A stretch of 64,000 bases of DNA from Comamonadaceae bacterium (GTDB taxonomy: Bacteria > Pseudomonadota > Gammaproteobacteria > Burkholderiales > Burkholderiaceae_C), in contig JAIXRH010000070.1 in NCBI GenBank assembly GCA_027485285.1, positions 1 through 64,000 on the forward strand. The letters are read 5' to 3'. Made by a program: the position numbers and the translations under genes. The notes beneath the pieces were generated by a model. It did no database searches, was not told the DNA's origin, and saw only the letters and a list, made by a program, of their open reading frames with translations. Below are positions 1 to 8,583 of the stretch, piece after piece; the first letter of the stretch is position 1, and every line of letters starts with the position of its first letter.

Positions 1-1
1 G

Positions 2-679
2 TCGTTAGAGTTTGCTCACCGTTTGATCGTTTTGCAGCAACTCGGACTGGATGAGTTACCTGCGCACTTGAGATCTAAATCTGCGGTTGTTCTTCAGTCA
101 ACGACACCACGCGTGACACTGCCTAAAACAAGGCGCTGCTTGCGGGCTGTGATGGTGGGACATCTGCGCGAGGAAAAATCCCCGCGCACATTGTTTGACG
201 CTGTGGCCTTGCTGTCGCAGCAACGTGATATTCACATCCAGCACATTGGTGCAGCGCATGATCAGCTGCTTGCAAGCATGGCGCACCAAACAGCGACGCT
301 TTATCCCCAATACCGATTCTCAGGCGCTCAAACCTACCCTGAGACTCGCCGTCAAATTCAGCGTTCCCACGTGCTGGTTCATACGAGTGTGATGGAGGGT
401 GGTGCGCATGTCTTGATGGAGGCGATTTGCAGTGGCGTTCCTGTGATTGCGTCTCGCATTCCAGGCAATATGGGAATGCTAGGTGAAGACTACGCAGGTT
501 TGTTTCCAGTGGGTGACGCGAAGGCGCTTGCCGAGATGCTGATTCGTTTTCGGCATGATTCTGAATTCGTGCATCTGTTGAAGTCGCAATGCGCCCGCAG
601 AGTGCCTTTATTCTCGGCCGAGTCCGAACGAAAAGGCTTGCTTACAATCATTGCAAATGTTATTGCAGCACGACATTAG
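2..679 (+). CDS. senB: Selenoneine biosynthesis SenB-like glycosyltransferase, 5' truncated by window edge
   Basis: Frame is open from base 2 (SLEFAHRLIVLQQLGLDELPAHLR...). GT-B C-terminal motif VMEGGAHVLMEAICSGVPVIASRIPGNMGMLG. Directly followed by selD, as in senABC loci. Confidence 0.72.
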   Translation, partial: SLEFAHRLIVLQQLGLDELPAHLRSKSAVVLQSTTPRVTLPKTRRCLRAVMVGHLREEKSPRTLFDAVALLSQQRDIHIQHIGAAHDQLLASMAHQTATLYPQYRFSGAQTYPETRRQIQRSHVLVHTSVMEGGAHVLMEAICSGVPVIASRIPGNMGMLGEDYAGLFPVGDAKALAEMLIRFRHDSEFVHLLKSQCARRVPLFSAESERKGLLTIIANVIAARH

Positions 680-722
680 TTGTATTTTTTCAGTCCCAAA
701 TCTCCTTTTTTTCCATCAAAAA

Positions 723-1778
723 ATGACCACACATCTCTCTGAACCTCGGTTGACTTCTCTCTCGCACGGTGGAGGCTGTGGATGCAAAATTGCGCCTGCT
801 GTTTTGTCCGAAATTCTCAAAGGCACACTGCAGATGCCGATTCCCAAAGAGTTGATGGTCGGCATCGCTACAGCCGATGACGCAGCGGTTTACAAGCTGA
901 ACGATCACCAAGCGATGATTGCGACCACAGATTTCTTCATGCCCATCGTGGACGATCCATACGTTTTTGGGCGCATCGCGGCGACCAATGCCATCAGTGA
1001 TGTGTATGCCATGGGCGGTAAACCCATCTTGGCGTTGGCTTTGGTGGGTATGCCAATCAATGTGCTGTCAACCGACACGATCGGAAAAATTCTTGCGGGC
1101 GGGGCTTCGGTATGCAACACAGCCGGGATTCCCATTGCAGGCGGGCATACGATTGATTCAGTTGAACCGATCTATGGATTGGTTGTGTTGGGTTTGGTGC
1201 ATCCAGATCGTGTCAAACGCAATGACGGCGCACGCGTTGGGGATGTGTTGGTGCTGGGCAAGCCGATTGGCGTTGGCGTCTTATCAGCCGCACTCAAAAA
1301 GGAAGTTCTGGATGCTGCGGGTTATGAATCCATGATCTCGAACACCACCAAGCTCAACACCCCGGGTCCCGAGTTGGCTGAGTTGAGCGGCGTGCACGCT
1401 TTGACAGACGTGACTGGTTTTGGTTTGGCAGGCCATGCCCTTGAGATTGCGCGAGGTGCCAACCTCACTGCCCATCTCACATGGGCCAACGTACCCTTGC
1501 TGCCCAATGTGTCTGCTTTGTTGAAAGGTGGCAATGTCACGGGAGCGTCAGGTCGAAACTGGGATGGCTACGGCAACGACATTAGCCTTGACAGCGGGTT
1601 GCCTGCGGAATGCCAAGCCTTGTTGTGCGACCCTCAAACAAGTGGCGGCTTGTTGGTCAGTTGTACCGCTGAAACAGCGCCCGAGGTCATGGCTGTTTTT
1701 AAGCGTCACGGGTTTGATGATGCCGCCGTTGTGGGCCACATCGGCGAATTACAAAATACCCGCTTGATCGTCAACTGA
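723..1778 (+). CDS. selD: Selenide, water dikinase SelD (SenC in selenoneine loci), Cys form
   Basis: SHGGGCGCKIAPAVL...TTDFFMPIVDDPYVFGRIAATNAISDVYAMGGKP is strongly SelD-like; ATG at 723. Confidence 0.93.
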   Translation: MTTHLSEPRLTSLSHGGGCGCKIAPAVLSEILKGTLQMPIPKELMVGIATADDAAVYKLNDHQAMIATTDFFMPIVDDPYVFGRIAATNAISDVYAMGGKPILALALVGMPINVLSTDTIGKILAGGASVCNTAGIPIAGGHTIDSVEPIYGLVVLGLVHPDRVKRNDGARVGDVLVLGKPIGVGVLSAALKKEVLDAAGYESMISNTTKLNTPGPELAELSGVHALTDVTGFGLAGHALEIARGANLTAHLTWANVPLLPNVSALLKGGNVTGASGRNWDGYGNDISLDSGLPAECQALLCDPQTSGGLLVSCTAETAPEVMAVFKRHGFDDAAVVGHIGELQNTRLIVN

Positions 1779-1939
1779 TGTTGAACGTGTGACTGTGCGC
1801 CTTTGCGCGTTTGATGATCTGACAGCCCTCATCCTTTCGTGCGGCTTCTTTGATCCCCGCTATGAATAGCCTTCGCTGCATGGGTCAAAGATAAGCCGAG
1901 TGAATTGAATCCGCCTACCTAGCGAAGCCGCTGGGAAGG

Positions 1940-2326
1940 TCAGTTTTGCCAAATGGCGTGAAAGCCTATAAACAAGGCGACCATTCCACAAACAACACTC
2001 AGTGCGATGTTCCCACCAGCAATCAAGTACTCACCACTCTTGAGCAAGTAAAAGGTTTCGAGGCCAAAAGCTGAGAAGGTCGTAAAACCGCCCATCAAGC
2101 CTGTAAATAAGAGTAGGCGCGTATCGCTAGAAAAGTAGTCCTCTTTGACGGCCAAGCCAGCGAAAATTCCAATCACCAAGCAACCTAAGACGTTGACAGT
2201 GAACGTGCCCAAGGGAAATTTCCAATCAAAGAAATTGCGCAAAATGACACTGGAAAGTTGCCAACGAGCAATCGAGCCAATGGCGCCACCAAGGCCAACC
2301 AAAATGCATTGTTGAAGTGTGTCCAT
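1940..2326 (-). CDS. crcB: Fluoride efflux transporter CrcB/FluC
   Basis: GGAIGSIARWQLS...PLGTFTVNVLGCLVIGIFAG...GFTTFSAFGLET is a CrcB signature; ATG at 2326 preferred over the upstream extension. Confidence 0.9.
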   Translation of the reverse strand: MDTLQQCILVGLGGAIGSIARWQLSSVILRNFFDWKFPLGTFTVNVLGCLVIGIFAGLAVKEDYFSSDTRLLLFTGLMGGFTTFSAFGLETFYLLKSGEYLIAGGNIALSVVCGMVALFIGFHAIWQN

Positions 2327-2498
2327 TGAGGTTTCCTTGTGAATGATCCGTTGGGTTCTGAAAGACGTGGATGTTAGTGCGCTTGGGCGAGAGGGCTTGC
2401 CTGAGTCAACTGCCCAAACCATGCATGACCGTATTTGGTAAAAGTTTTTTGGGAAATTTATGATGGGCAAGACAATTTAAACTACTTTTAAGGCCGTC

Positions 2499-3479
2499 AT
2501 GATTGCATCGTTTCAAATTCAACACAGCGCAATGCTGCTGAAGTATTCCGGCATAAGTTTCATATCTGGCGCAGTGAATCACGGTTTCTTCACAGGTGAA
2601 CGTTCGCTCTGGACAGCAGCAGTGGGCGTTGTGCTGTTTGTGTTGGGGGCTTGGCTGGAGCACCGCAGTCAAGACAACCAGACAAGCTTATTTGAATCGC
2701 TTTGGGTGGGCACTTTGCTTTCCATCGGCTTAGGTTTTTTCACGGGTGGTCTGCAGCACTTTCCAGACTCACCCGCCCGAAGTTCTTGGGTGGTTCCTTT
2801 GGGCTTTGTGATTTCTATTGTTGCTCTGGTCTTCAGTTTGCAAATGCGTGTGCACCGCGCTTTGGTGGTCTATGCACTGGGTCTTGGCATCTTGATCACT
2901 GCCAGCAGTTGGGCCGCTTACCAAGCCTTTGAAAGTCATCCTGAGTGGGCAGCTGGCGGTCATGCGCATGGTGAGACTCAAGCAGACACACGCATGGCCC
3001 ATGATCAAGACAAAACAGCCACAGCGTTGACGGTATCTCGCAGCATTCAAATTGACATGAACGACAAGATGCGTTTTTCACCTGATCAGCTCACAGTCAA
3101 TGCCGACGAAACCATCAAATTTGTGGTGCATAACAGTGGCAAACTCACGCACGAAATGGTTTTGGGTTCTGAGGCCTCTCTCCAAGCGCATGCGGTTGAA
3201 ATGAAGCAGGCGGCGACGCAAAAATCTGACCACAGTGATTCTCACGACCACGGATCCGGCAGCGGTGTTTTGGCCTTGCGCGTTCAGGCTGGCGACACCA
3301 AAGAATGGGTGGTTCGTTTTGAAAAATCACAAACCCTGCAAATGGCGTGCTTGGTTCCTGGACACTTTGAAGCAGGCATGAAAGGGCAGATCACTGTTCA
3401 GCAAAGCACTGGAGCCAACAAATCTGGGTCATCCGCTGCAACTTCTAATGCGCATGACCACAGCACGCACAAGCACTGA
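2499..3479 (+). CDS. Multi-TM protein fused to a C-terminal cupredoxin (plastocyanin-like) domain
   Basis: N-terminal half is hydrophobic helices. C-terminal FSPDQLTVNADETIKFVVHNSGKLTHEMVLG...ACLVPGHFEAGMKGQITV has His, Cys-X4-His and Met type-1 Cu ligands. Confidence 0.75.
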   Translation: MIASFQIQHSAMLLKYSGISFISGAVNHGFFTGERSLWTAAVGVVLFVLGAWLEHRSQDNQTSLFESLWVGTLLSIGLGFFTGGLQHFPDSPARSSWVVPLGFVISIVALVFSLQMRVHRALVVYALGLGILITASSWAAYQAFESHPEWAAGGHAHGETQADTRMAHDQDKTATALTVSRSIQIDMNDKMRFSPDQLTVNADETIKFVVHNSGKLTHEMVLGSEASLQAHAVEMKQAATQKSDHSDSHDHGSGSGVLALRVQAGDTKEWVVRFEKSQTLQMACLVPGHFEAGMKGQITVQQSTGANKSGSSAATSNAHDHSTHKH

Positions 3480-3511
3480 ACTAGCAGTCGTCATCAATTA
3501 AAAGGACTTTC

Positions 3512-4234
3512 GTGTCTAAGTTCACTGATCAATTACCCAATCTGGATGTGCGTTGTTTCAAATTACCGCAGCCTCACGCTTTAGCGCCGCAAACGCAGTC
3601 CAGTCATCCCGTAAGAATCCTGATGTTGTACGGTTCTTTAAGAGAGCGCTCATACAGCAAGCTTTTGACGCTAGAAGCAGTCCGATTGCTGGAAGCGATG
3701 GGTGCAGAGGTGAGGGTGTTTGATCCCTTGGGCTTACCGCAACCCGATGCTGCACCTGAGTCACATCCAAAGGTCAAAGAGTTACGAGACTTGGCTGCAT
3801 GGTCTGAGGGCATGGTTTGGTGTTCGCCAGAACGCCACGGCGCCATGACGGGCATTTTGAAAAGTCAGATTGATTGGATCCCTTTGTCCTCAGGCGCTGT
3901 CCGTCCCACGCAAGGAAAAACCTTGGCCGTCATGGAGGTCTGCGGCGGATCGCAATCTTTCAATGCCGTGAATCAAATGCGAATTCTCGGTCGCTGGATG
4001 CGGATGATCACGATTCCAAATCAGAGCTCTGTGGCCAAAGCATTTTCAGAGTTTGAGGAAGATGGCCGAATGAAGCCATCAGCCTATTACGACAGGGTGG
4101 TGGATGTGATGGAGGAGTTGGTCAAGTTCACGCTCCTGACCCGAGACATCGCGCCCTACCTCGTCGACCGCTACAGTGAGCGCAAAGAGTCAACTGAAGA
4201 ACTCTCTAAACGAGTCAATCAGAAAACTTTATAA
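3512..4234 (+). CDS. arsH: Arsenical resistance flavoprotein ArsH (NADPH-dependent FMN reductase family)
   Basis: [27 protein letters not shown]...[24 protein letters not shown]...[26 protein letters not shown] is ArsH-like. Confidence 0.88.
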   Translation: MSKFTDQLPNLDVRCFKLPQPHALAPQTQSSHPVRILMLYGSLRERSYSKLLTLEAVRLLEAMGAEVRVFDPLGLPQPDAAPESHPKVKELRDLAAWSEGMVWCSPERHGAMTGILKSQIDWIPLSSGAVRPTQGKTLAVMEVCGGSQSFNAVNQMRILGRWMRMITIPNQSSVAKAFSEFEEDGRMKPSAYYDRVVDVMEELVKFTLLTRDIAPYLVDRYSERKESTEELSKRVNQKTL

Positions 4235-4324
4235 AAAAACGCAACCATTCCTTGCATCGCCCACCATTTTTCTCTCTCCCATCTTTGCTGCGTGTGTTTT
4301 GGGAAATGCCACTCAATGCACAAC

Positions 4325-4346
4325 AGGGCCGAAGTAATTCGGCCCT
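4325..4346 (+). terminator. Hairpin terminator downstream of arsH
   Basis: AGGGCCGAA-gtaa-TTCGGCCCT followed by TTGT. Confidence 0.6.
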
Positions 4347-4381
4347 TTGTCAGTTTGTCACTTAGTCAATTGGTTGGCTAT

Positions 4382-4596
4382 TTATTCAAAGTTTTTAACA
4401 AGACCAATTGAATAAATCGTACCGCCCGAATCTGACTCCCCGCCAACTTTGCTGTATTTCACGGCGGCGTAGCGAATCTTTGTCGTTTCATTAAATTTTT
4501 GGTCGTAGCCAACGCCATACAAAGTACCAGTACCTGAATAGCTTTTGTTAGCGCTCGCGCTTACAGCATTGGCGTCGATTGACATGTCTGCATTAA
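4382..4596 (-). pseudogene. Truncated C-terminus of an outer-membrane beta-barrel protein
   Basis: NADMSIDANAVSASANKSYSGTGTLYGVGYDQKFNETTKIRYAAVKYSKVGGESDSGGTIYSIGLVKNFE: alternating strands, near-terminal aromatic. No signal peptide or N-terminal strands upstream. Confidence 0.5.
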
Positions 4597-4791
4597 GTGT
4601 TGTGGGGCGCTTTGCCTGTGCTGCATCCAGACAATGCATGGGTGCTGGTGGCCTTGCCAGTTGCACTGCTGCTCGCTGGTGTTGGTGTGGGCTTGGCCGC
4701 ACATGGCCGCAAAACATCACCACTGTTTGCTGGCATGCAAGAGCAATTTGATTTGGACATGCTGGCCATTTGCCACGCGCAAACCAAATGA
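4597..4791 (+). pseudogene. Possible C-terminal remnant of a membrane protein
   Basis: GALPVLHPDNAWVLVALPVALLLAGVGVGLAAHGRKTSPLFAGMQEQFDLDMLAICHAQTK is protein-like, but the frame opens directly after a stop next to the barrel fragment. Confidence 0.3.
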
Positions 4792-4934
4792 CGCAGCCAG
4801 AACACTCACGCCTGAGATGACCGCCAAGCAGCGCTTGGCGGTGTCTAGGCAACTGTTGGCGACTTCGGTCATAGAGCCCCTGTGGGTCAGTCTGGCGCGC
4901 TTGTCTATTCGACGCGGCTTGAAGGCGCTGGAGG

Positions 4935-5654
4935 CTAAGAAGCAATCCGATCGGGCAATAAGCGGTCGTACTCCTTCTTGACCACGGCATAGCATTCGCA
5001 GGTGCGTGCCTCAAGGCCTGGGCGATCGAGCACTTCAATTTTGCCGCGTGAATAGCTGATCAGCCCTGCTTTTTGCAGACGTCCCGCGGCTTCTGTGACG
5101 CCCTCGCGTCGCACGCCCAACATATTGGCAATCAGCTCTTGCGTCATCACCAAATGGCTGCTCGTCAATCGGTCCATGCTCAAGACCAGCCAGCGGCACA
5201 GCTGTTGGTCCAGCGAGTGGTGGCGGTTGCACACTGCGGTTTGCGTCATTTGCGTGATCAGGGCCTGTGTGTAGCGCAACAACAAGTGCATGACAGGCAT
5301 CGAGTTGTCGAATTCTTTTTTTAGCTTGCAGGCACTCAAGCGCACACATTTTCCTGCGCTTTGCACCACGGCTCGGCTGGGGGTGGTCTCGCCGCCCATG
5401 AACAGCGACACACCCACCATGCCTTCATTGCCCACCACCGCAATTTCGGCAGAAGAGCCATTTTCCAACACATACAGCAGCGAGACGATGGCGTCGACGG
5501 GGAAGTAAACATGCTGCATGGTGCCGCCTGATTCATACAAAACTTGCCCTAACTTCAAATCCATCACACTCATGTGCTGTTGCCAGCGTTGCCATTCGGA
5601 GTCAGGTAAGGCAGCCAATAAATGGTTGCTCATTTTGTCGAAGGCCACGGCCAT
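4935..5654 (-). CDS. Crp/Fnr family transcriptional regulator
   Basis: cNMP-binding-like N-terminus (HVYFPVDAIVSLLYVLENGSSAEIAVVGNEGMVG) plus HTH (MTQELIANMLGVRREGVTEAAGRLQKAGLI). Confidence 0.88.
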   Translation of the reverse strand: MAVAFDKMSNHLLAALPDSEWQRWQQHMSVMDLKLGQVLYESGGTMQHVYFPVDAIVSLLYVLENGSSAEIAVVGNEGMVGVSLFMGGETTPSRAVVQSAGKCVRLSACKLKKEFDNSMPVMHLLLRYTQALITQMTQTAVCNRHHSLDQQLCRWLVLSMDRLTSSHLVMTQELIANMLGVRREGVTEAAGRLQKAGLISYSRGKIEVLDRPGLEARTCECYAVVKKEYDRLLPDRIAS

Positions 5655-5826
5655 ATTTATTCCTATGCAAAGAGTAAATGTAGGCCTAAATCATTTTTTT
5701 TATATGTGCGCTGGCACGCATAGCCATAAAAAGGACGCGCTTCAGCTTCCGTGTCTGTGCGCCAACGCACCCGATGCTGCACAATGCAAAGCCACTGAAG
5801 TCTCAGGTGGAATTGAAAGGACTGGT

Positions 5827-6828
5827 ATGTTGTCTCGATGGTTGAAATCTGTGCTTGTAGGTGCCTGCGTTGTGGGTGCCACCCTGGCGATGGCATTGCC
5901 CACGCCCAAAGACATTGAAGCTGAGGTGGCTGCTGGCCGTTACACGCAAGCCGAAAGCATGTTGCGCGAGGTGTTGCAAGACAAGCCTCAAAGCGCCAAA
6001 GCGCATTACGAGTTGGGTCAAGTGTTGGCGCAGCTGCAGCGCTACAAAGAAGCGCAAACCGAGCTGCAAAAAGCCAAAGACATTGACCCGTCTTTGAAGT
6101 TCGCCACCAGCCCTGAAAAGTTCAACACCGTGTTGGCCAAGGTCAATGACTTGGTCGCTGCGCCCGCTTCCTCTGTGGTGATGGCGCCTTCTGCGGCACC
6201 TTCTGTGGCACCCAATACCCAAGCGGTGAGCAAGGCTGCGCCAGAGCCAGCCGCGAATGGCGGCGGTTCATCCATGACTTATGTGTGGTTGGCCATTGCA
6301 GGTTTGGTGGTGTTTGGTTTGTGGCTGCGCCGTTCGACGGTCAATTCGGCTAAGCATGCCCAAGCCGCTGGCTATGCCCCTGCGGCAACGCCCATGGGCG
6401 CAACCATGGGTGCGCCTATGGGTTCGACCATGGCAACGCCCATGGGCTCGCCTGCCGCTCCGCGTGGTTTTGGCGCGCAGTTCACCCCCAATGCCGGGCA
6501 AGGGGCTTATGGCCAGCCAGGTGCTCATGGCCCGCAAGGAGGTTATGGGCCTCAGGGTTATGGGCAGCCCAACACACGTGGCTCCGGCATAGGCGGTGCT
6601 GTGGTGGGTGGTTTGGCGGGCGTGGCCGCGGGCTACGCTTTGTCTAAAGCCTTTGAGGGCAACCATTCAGCGGCACCGTCTGCCGCGGCCGATGCATCAC
6701 CCGGCGCTGGCAACAGCGGCTATGTGCCGTTTGACACACCAGCGCAGTCCGACTTGGGTGCTTTCGATGCCGGCTCTGGCAGTGACTGGGACAGCGGTGA
6801 TTCGGGTGGTGGCGACGACAGCTGGTAA
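5827..6828 (+). CDS. Secreted or membrane TPR protein with Gly/Met/Pro-rich low-complexity region and GGGDDSW tail
   Basis: Signal peptide MLSRWLKSVLVGACVVGATLAMA; TPR-like ESMLREVLQDKPQSAKAHYELGQVLAQLQRYKEAQTELQKAKDIDP; TM helix; repetitive C-terminus. Internal ATG 5827 preferred. Confidence 0.75.
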   Translation: MLSRWLKSVLVGACVVGATLAMALPTPKDIEAEVAAGRYTQAESMLREVLQDKPQSAKAHYELGQVLAQLQRYKEAQTELQKAKDIDPSLKFATSPEKFNTVLAKVNDLVAAPASSVVMAPSAAPSVAPNTQAVSKAAPEPAANGGGSSMTYVWLAIAGLVVFGLWLRRSTVNSAKHAQAAGYAPAATPMGATMGAPMGSTMATPMGSPAAPRGFGAQFTPNAGQGAYGQPGAHGPQGGYGPQGYGQPNTRGSGIGGAVVGGLAGVAAGYALSKAFEGNHSAAPSAAADASPGAGNSGYVPFDTPAQSDLGAFDAGSGSDWDSGDSGGGDDSW

Positions 6829-6831
6829 CCC

Positions 6832-7752
6832 TCAGCTGTTGGCCCGCAGGGCTTGCGTCACCACGTCGTGGGTGAGCGCCATGGTGGCTTTGTGTGTTGC
6901 GGTCATTGGGCGGCGCGCTGACCACACCAGCATGAGCTGGCTCATGAGCTTGGGCTTCTCCACCCGGTGGGTGGCAAAGTCTTCAGGCTTGGCAAAGTTG
7001 CTCAGGGTGTAGGCGGGCAGCAGGGCATAGCCCAAGCCCTCTTTGACCAGCTCCAGAATGGCGTTCAAGCCGTCAATTTCCAGCACGATGTTGGGCTTGC
7101 AGTTGAGCCGAATCATTTCGGTGTCGATCAGCAGCCTAAACGCGTTGGGTCGGCTGGGTGCAATGAGCGGCAGTTTGGCCATGTCGGCCAGTTGCACCAC
7201 GGCCTTGAGTGGTGCGTTGCCTGCAAGGGGTTGGCTTTTCTTGCCCGCAATCAACACCAACGTGTCTTCGTGCAACACCTGCATTTCTAAATCGGGGGAG
7301 GGCGGTGGGTTGTAGAGCACAGCCATGTCGAGGCGGCCTGCACGCAAGCTCTCCACCATCAACACCGAAAAGCCCTCGGTCAGCGACAACTGCGCGTGTG
7401 GCAGTGCGGCGCGAAAAGCCATGGTCAGGGGGACGGTCACCAGTTTGGACAGGCTAGGAGGCAAGCCGATCGACACCCGTCCCGCCAACGCACCACGCAC
7501 CGAGCCAAGCGCTTCTTGGGCCACGGCCACTTGGTGCAAGATGCCTCGGCCATGCTCGAGCATGATCAATCCAGCCTCGGTCACCGTCACGCCACGGCCA
7601 TTGCGCATGAGCAGGTTTTGGTGCAGTTCCACCTCCAACTGGCGCACATGGCGGCTCAGCAAAGGCTGGGGCATGTGCAACGCTTGGGCGGCTTTGGTGA
7701 AGCTGCCCAACTCGGCCACGCGCACAAATGATTCGATTTGTTTGAGTTCCAT
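6832..7752 (-). CDS. LysR family transcriptional regulator, probable regulator of the PCA operon
   Basis: MELKQIESFVRVAELGSFTKAAQALHMPQPLLSRHVRQLEVEL is a LysR HTH; divergent to the lig cluster. Confidence 0.92.
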   Translation of the reverse strand: MELKQIESFVRVAELGSFTKAAQALHMPQPLLSRHVRQLEVELHQNLLMRNGRGVTVTEAGLIMLEHGRGILHQVAVAQEALGSVRGALAGRVSIGLPPSLSKLVTVPLTMAFRAALPHAQLSLTEGFSVLMVESLRAGRLDMAVLYNPPPSPDLEMQVLHEDTLVLIAGKKSQPLAGNAPLKAVVQLADMAKLPLIAPSRPNAFRLLIDTEMIRLNCKPNIVLEIDGLNAILELVKEGLGYALLPAYTLSNFAKPEDFATHRVEKPKLMSQLMLVWSARRPMTATHKATMALTHDVVTQALRANS

Positions 7753-7858
7753 AGACTTCTCAATTTTGAATAACCTATTGTCTGGTATTTAAAAAAGTTA
7801 TAGCAGCTAGTTCGCCATTTATGGTCGATTTGTTGGGTAAATCTCTAGAATCCAAGAC

Positions 7859-8572
7859 ATGCAAACTCACTCCACAACTCTTGTGCTGCGCGGTATTTCG
7901 TCCATGGCCACCCAGTCCTTGCTGGCCGATTTGACGCAGGTCTACCTGACGCAAACAGGTGTGCAGGTGCGCATCGAGTCGGTGGGCGGCGTGGATGCTG
8001 CCAAGCGTGTGCAAGCGGGCGAAGCATTCGACGTGGTGTTGCTGGCCTCAGATGCGATTGAGCGTTTGATCGCTTCTGGCCATGTGCAAACCGGCTCGCG
8101 CGTTGACTGGGTGCGTTCACCCGTGGCGGTGGCCGTGCCAGCCGGTGCTGCACGCCCTGACCTGAGCAACGAAGCGGCACTCAAGGCTACCGTGTTGGCC
8201 AGCCCCACGCTCAGCTACTCCACAGGCCCAAGCGGTGTGTACCTTGAGAAGTTGTTCGAACGTTGGGGGATTGCCGACGAGGTCAAAGCTCGCACCGTGG
8301 TGCCCCCGCCTGGCACGCCCGTGGGTACCTTGGTGGCGAGCGGCCAAGCCGCTTTGGGCTTTCAACAATTGAGCGAGCTCATGGCGCTGGCTGGCATTGA
8401 TGTGTTGGGCACTTTGCCTGCGGATGTGGCGTTCATCACCACCTTTTCGTCTGGCATTCCCAGCGTCATTGCGGCAGATGCAGCGCGCGTGGCAGGGGTG
8501 CAATCGTTTTTACAGTTCTTGGCTTCGGCTGGCGTGCAAGACGTCAAGCGCAAGCAAGGCATGGATTTTTAA
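7859..8572 (+). CDS. ModA-like substrate-binding domain protein without an obvious signal peptide
   Basis: GISSMATQSLLADLTQVYLTQTGVQVRIESVGGVDAAKRVQAGEAFDVVLLAS...AALGFQQLSELMAL fits a PBP type 2 (molybdate-binding-like) fold. Confidence 0.75.
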   Translation: MQTHSTTLVLRGISSMATQSLLADLTQVYLTQTGVQVRIESVGGVDAAKRVQAGEAFDVVLLASDAIERLIASGHVQTGSRVDWVRSPVAVAVPAGAARPDLSNEAALKATVLASPTLSYSTGPSGVYLEKLFERWGIADEVKARTVVPPPGTPVGTLVASGQAALGFQQLSELMALAGIDVLGTLPADVAFITTFSSGIPSVIAADAARVAGVQSFLQFLASAGVQDVKRKQGMDF

Positions 8573-8583
8573 CAGGGGTTTTT

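Noticed and set aside
723-860. Possible selenocysteine in SelD
   Set aside because: The catalytic position reads Cys (GGGCGCK), with no in-frame TGA.
2327-2498. Possible fluoride riboswitch upstream of crcB
   Set aside because: The minus-strand leader was inspected and I could not find the conserved fluoride riboswitch core sequence or pseudoknot elements.
4382-5038. 218-aa minus-strand ORF as one protein
   Set aside because: Only the last ~70 residues look protein-like; the rest is antisense or out of frame and overlaps the crp-like gene.
5518-5826. 103-residue N-terminal extension of the TPR protein
   Set aside because: It overlaps the divergent crp-like gene; ATG 5827 starts a typical signal peptide.
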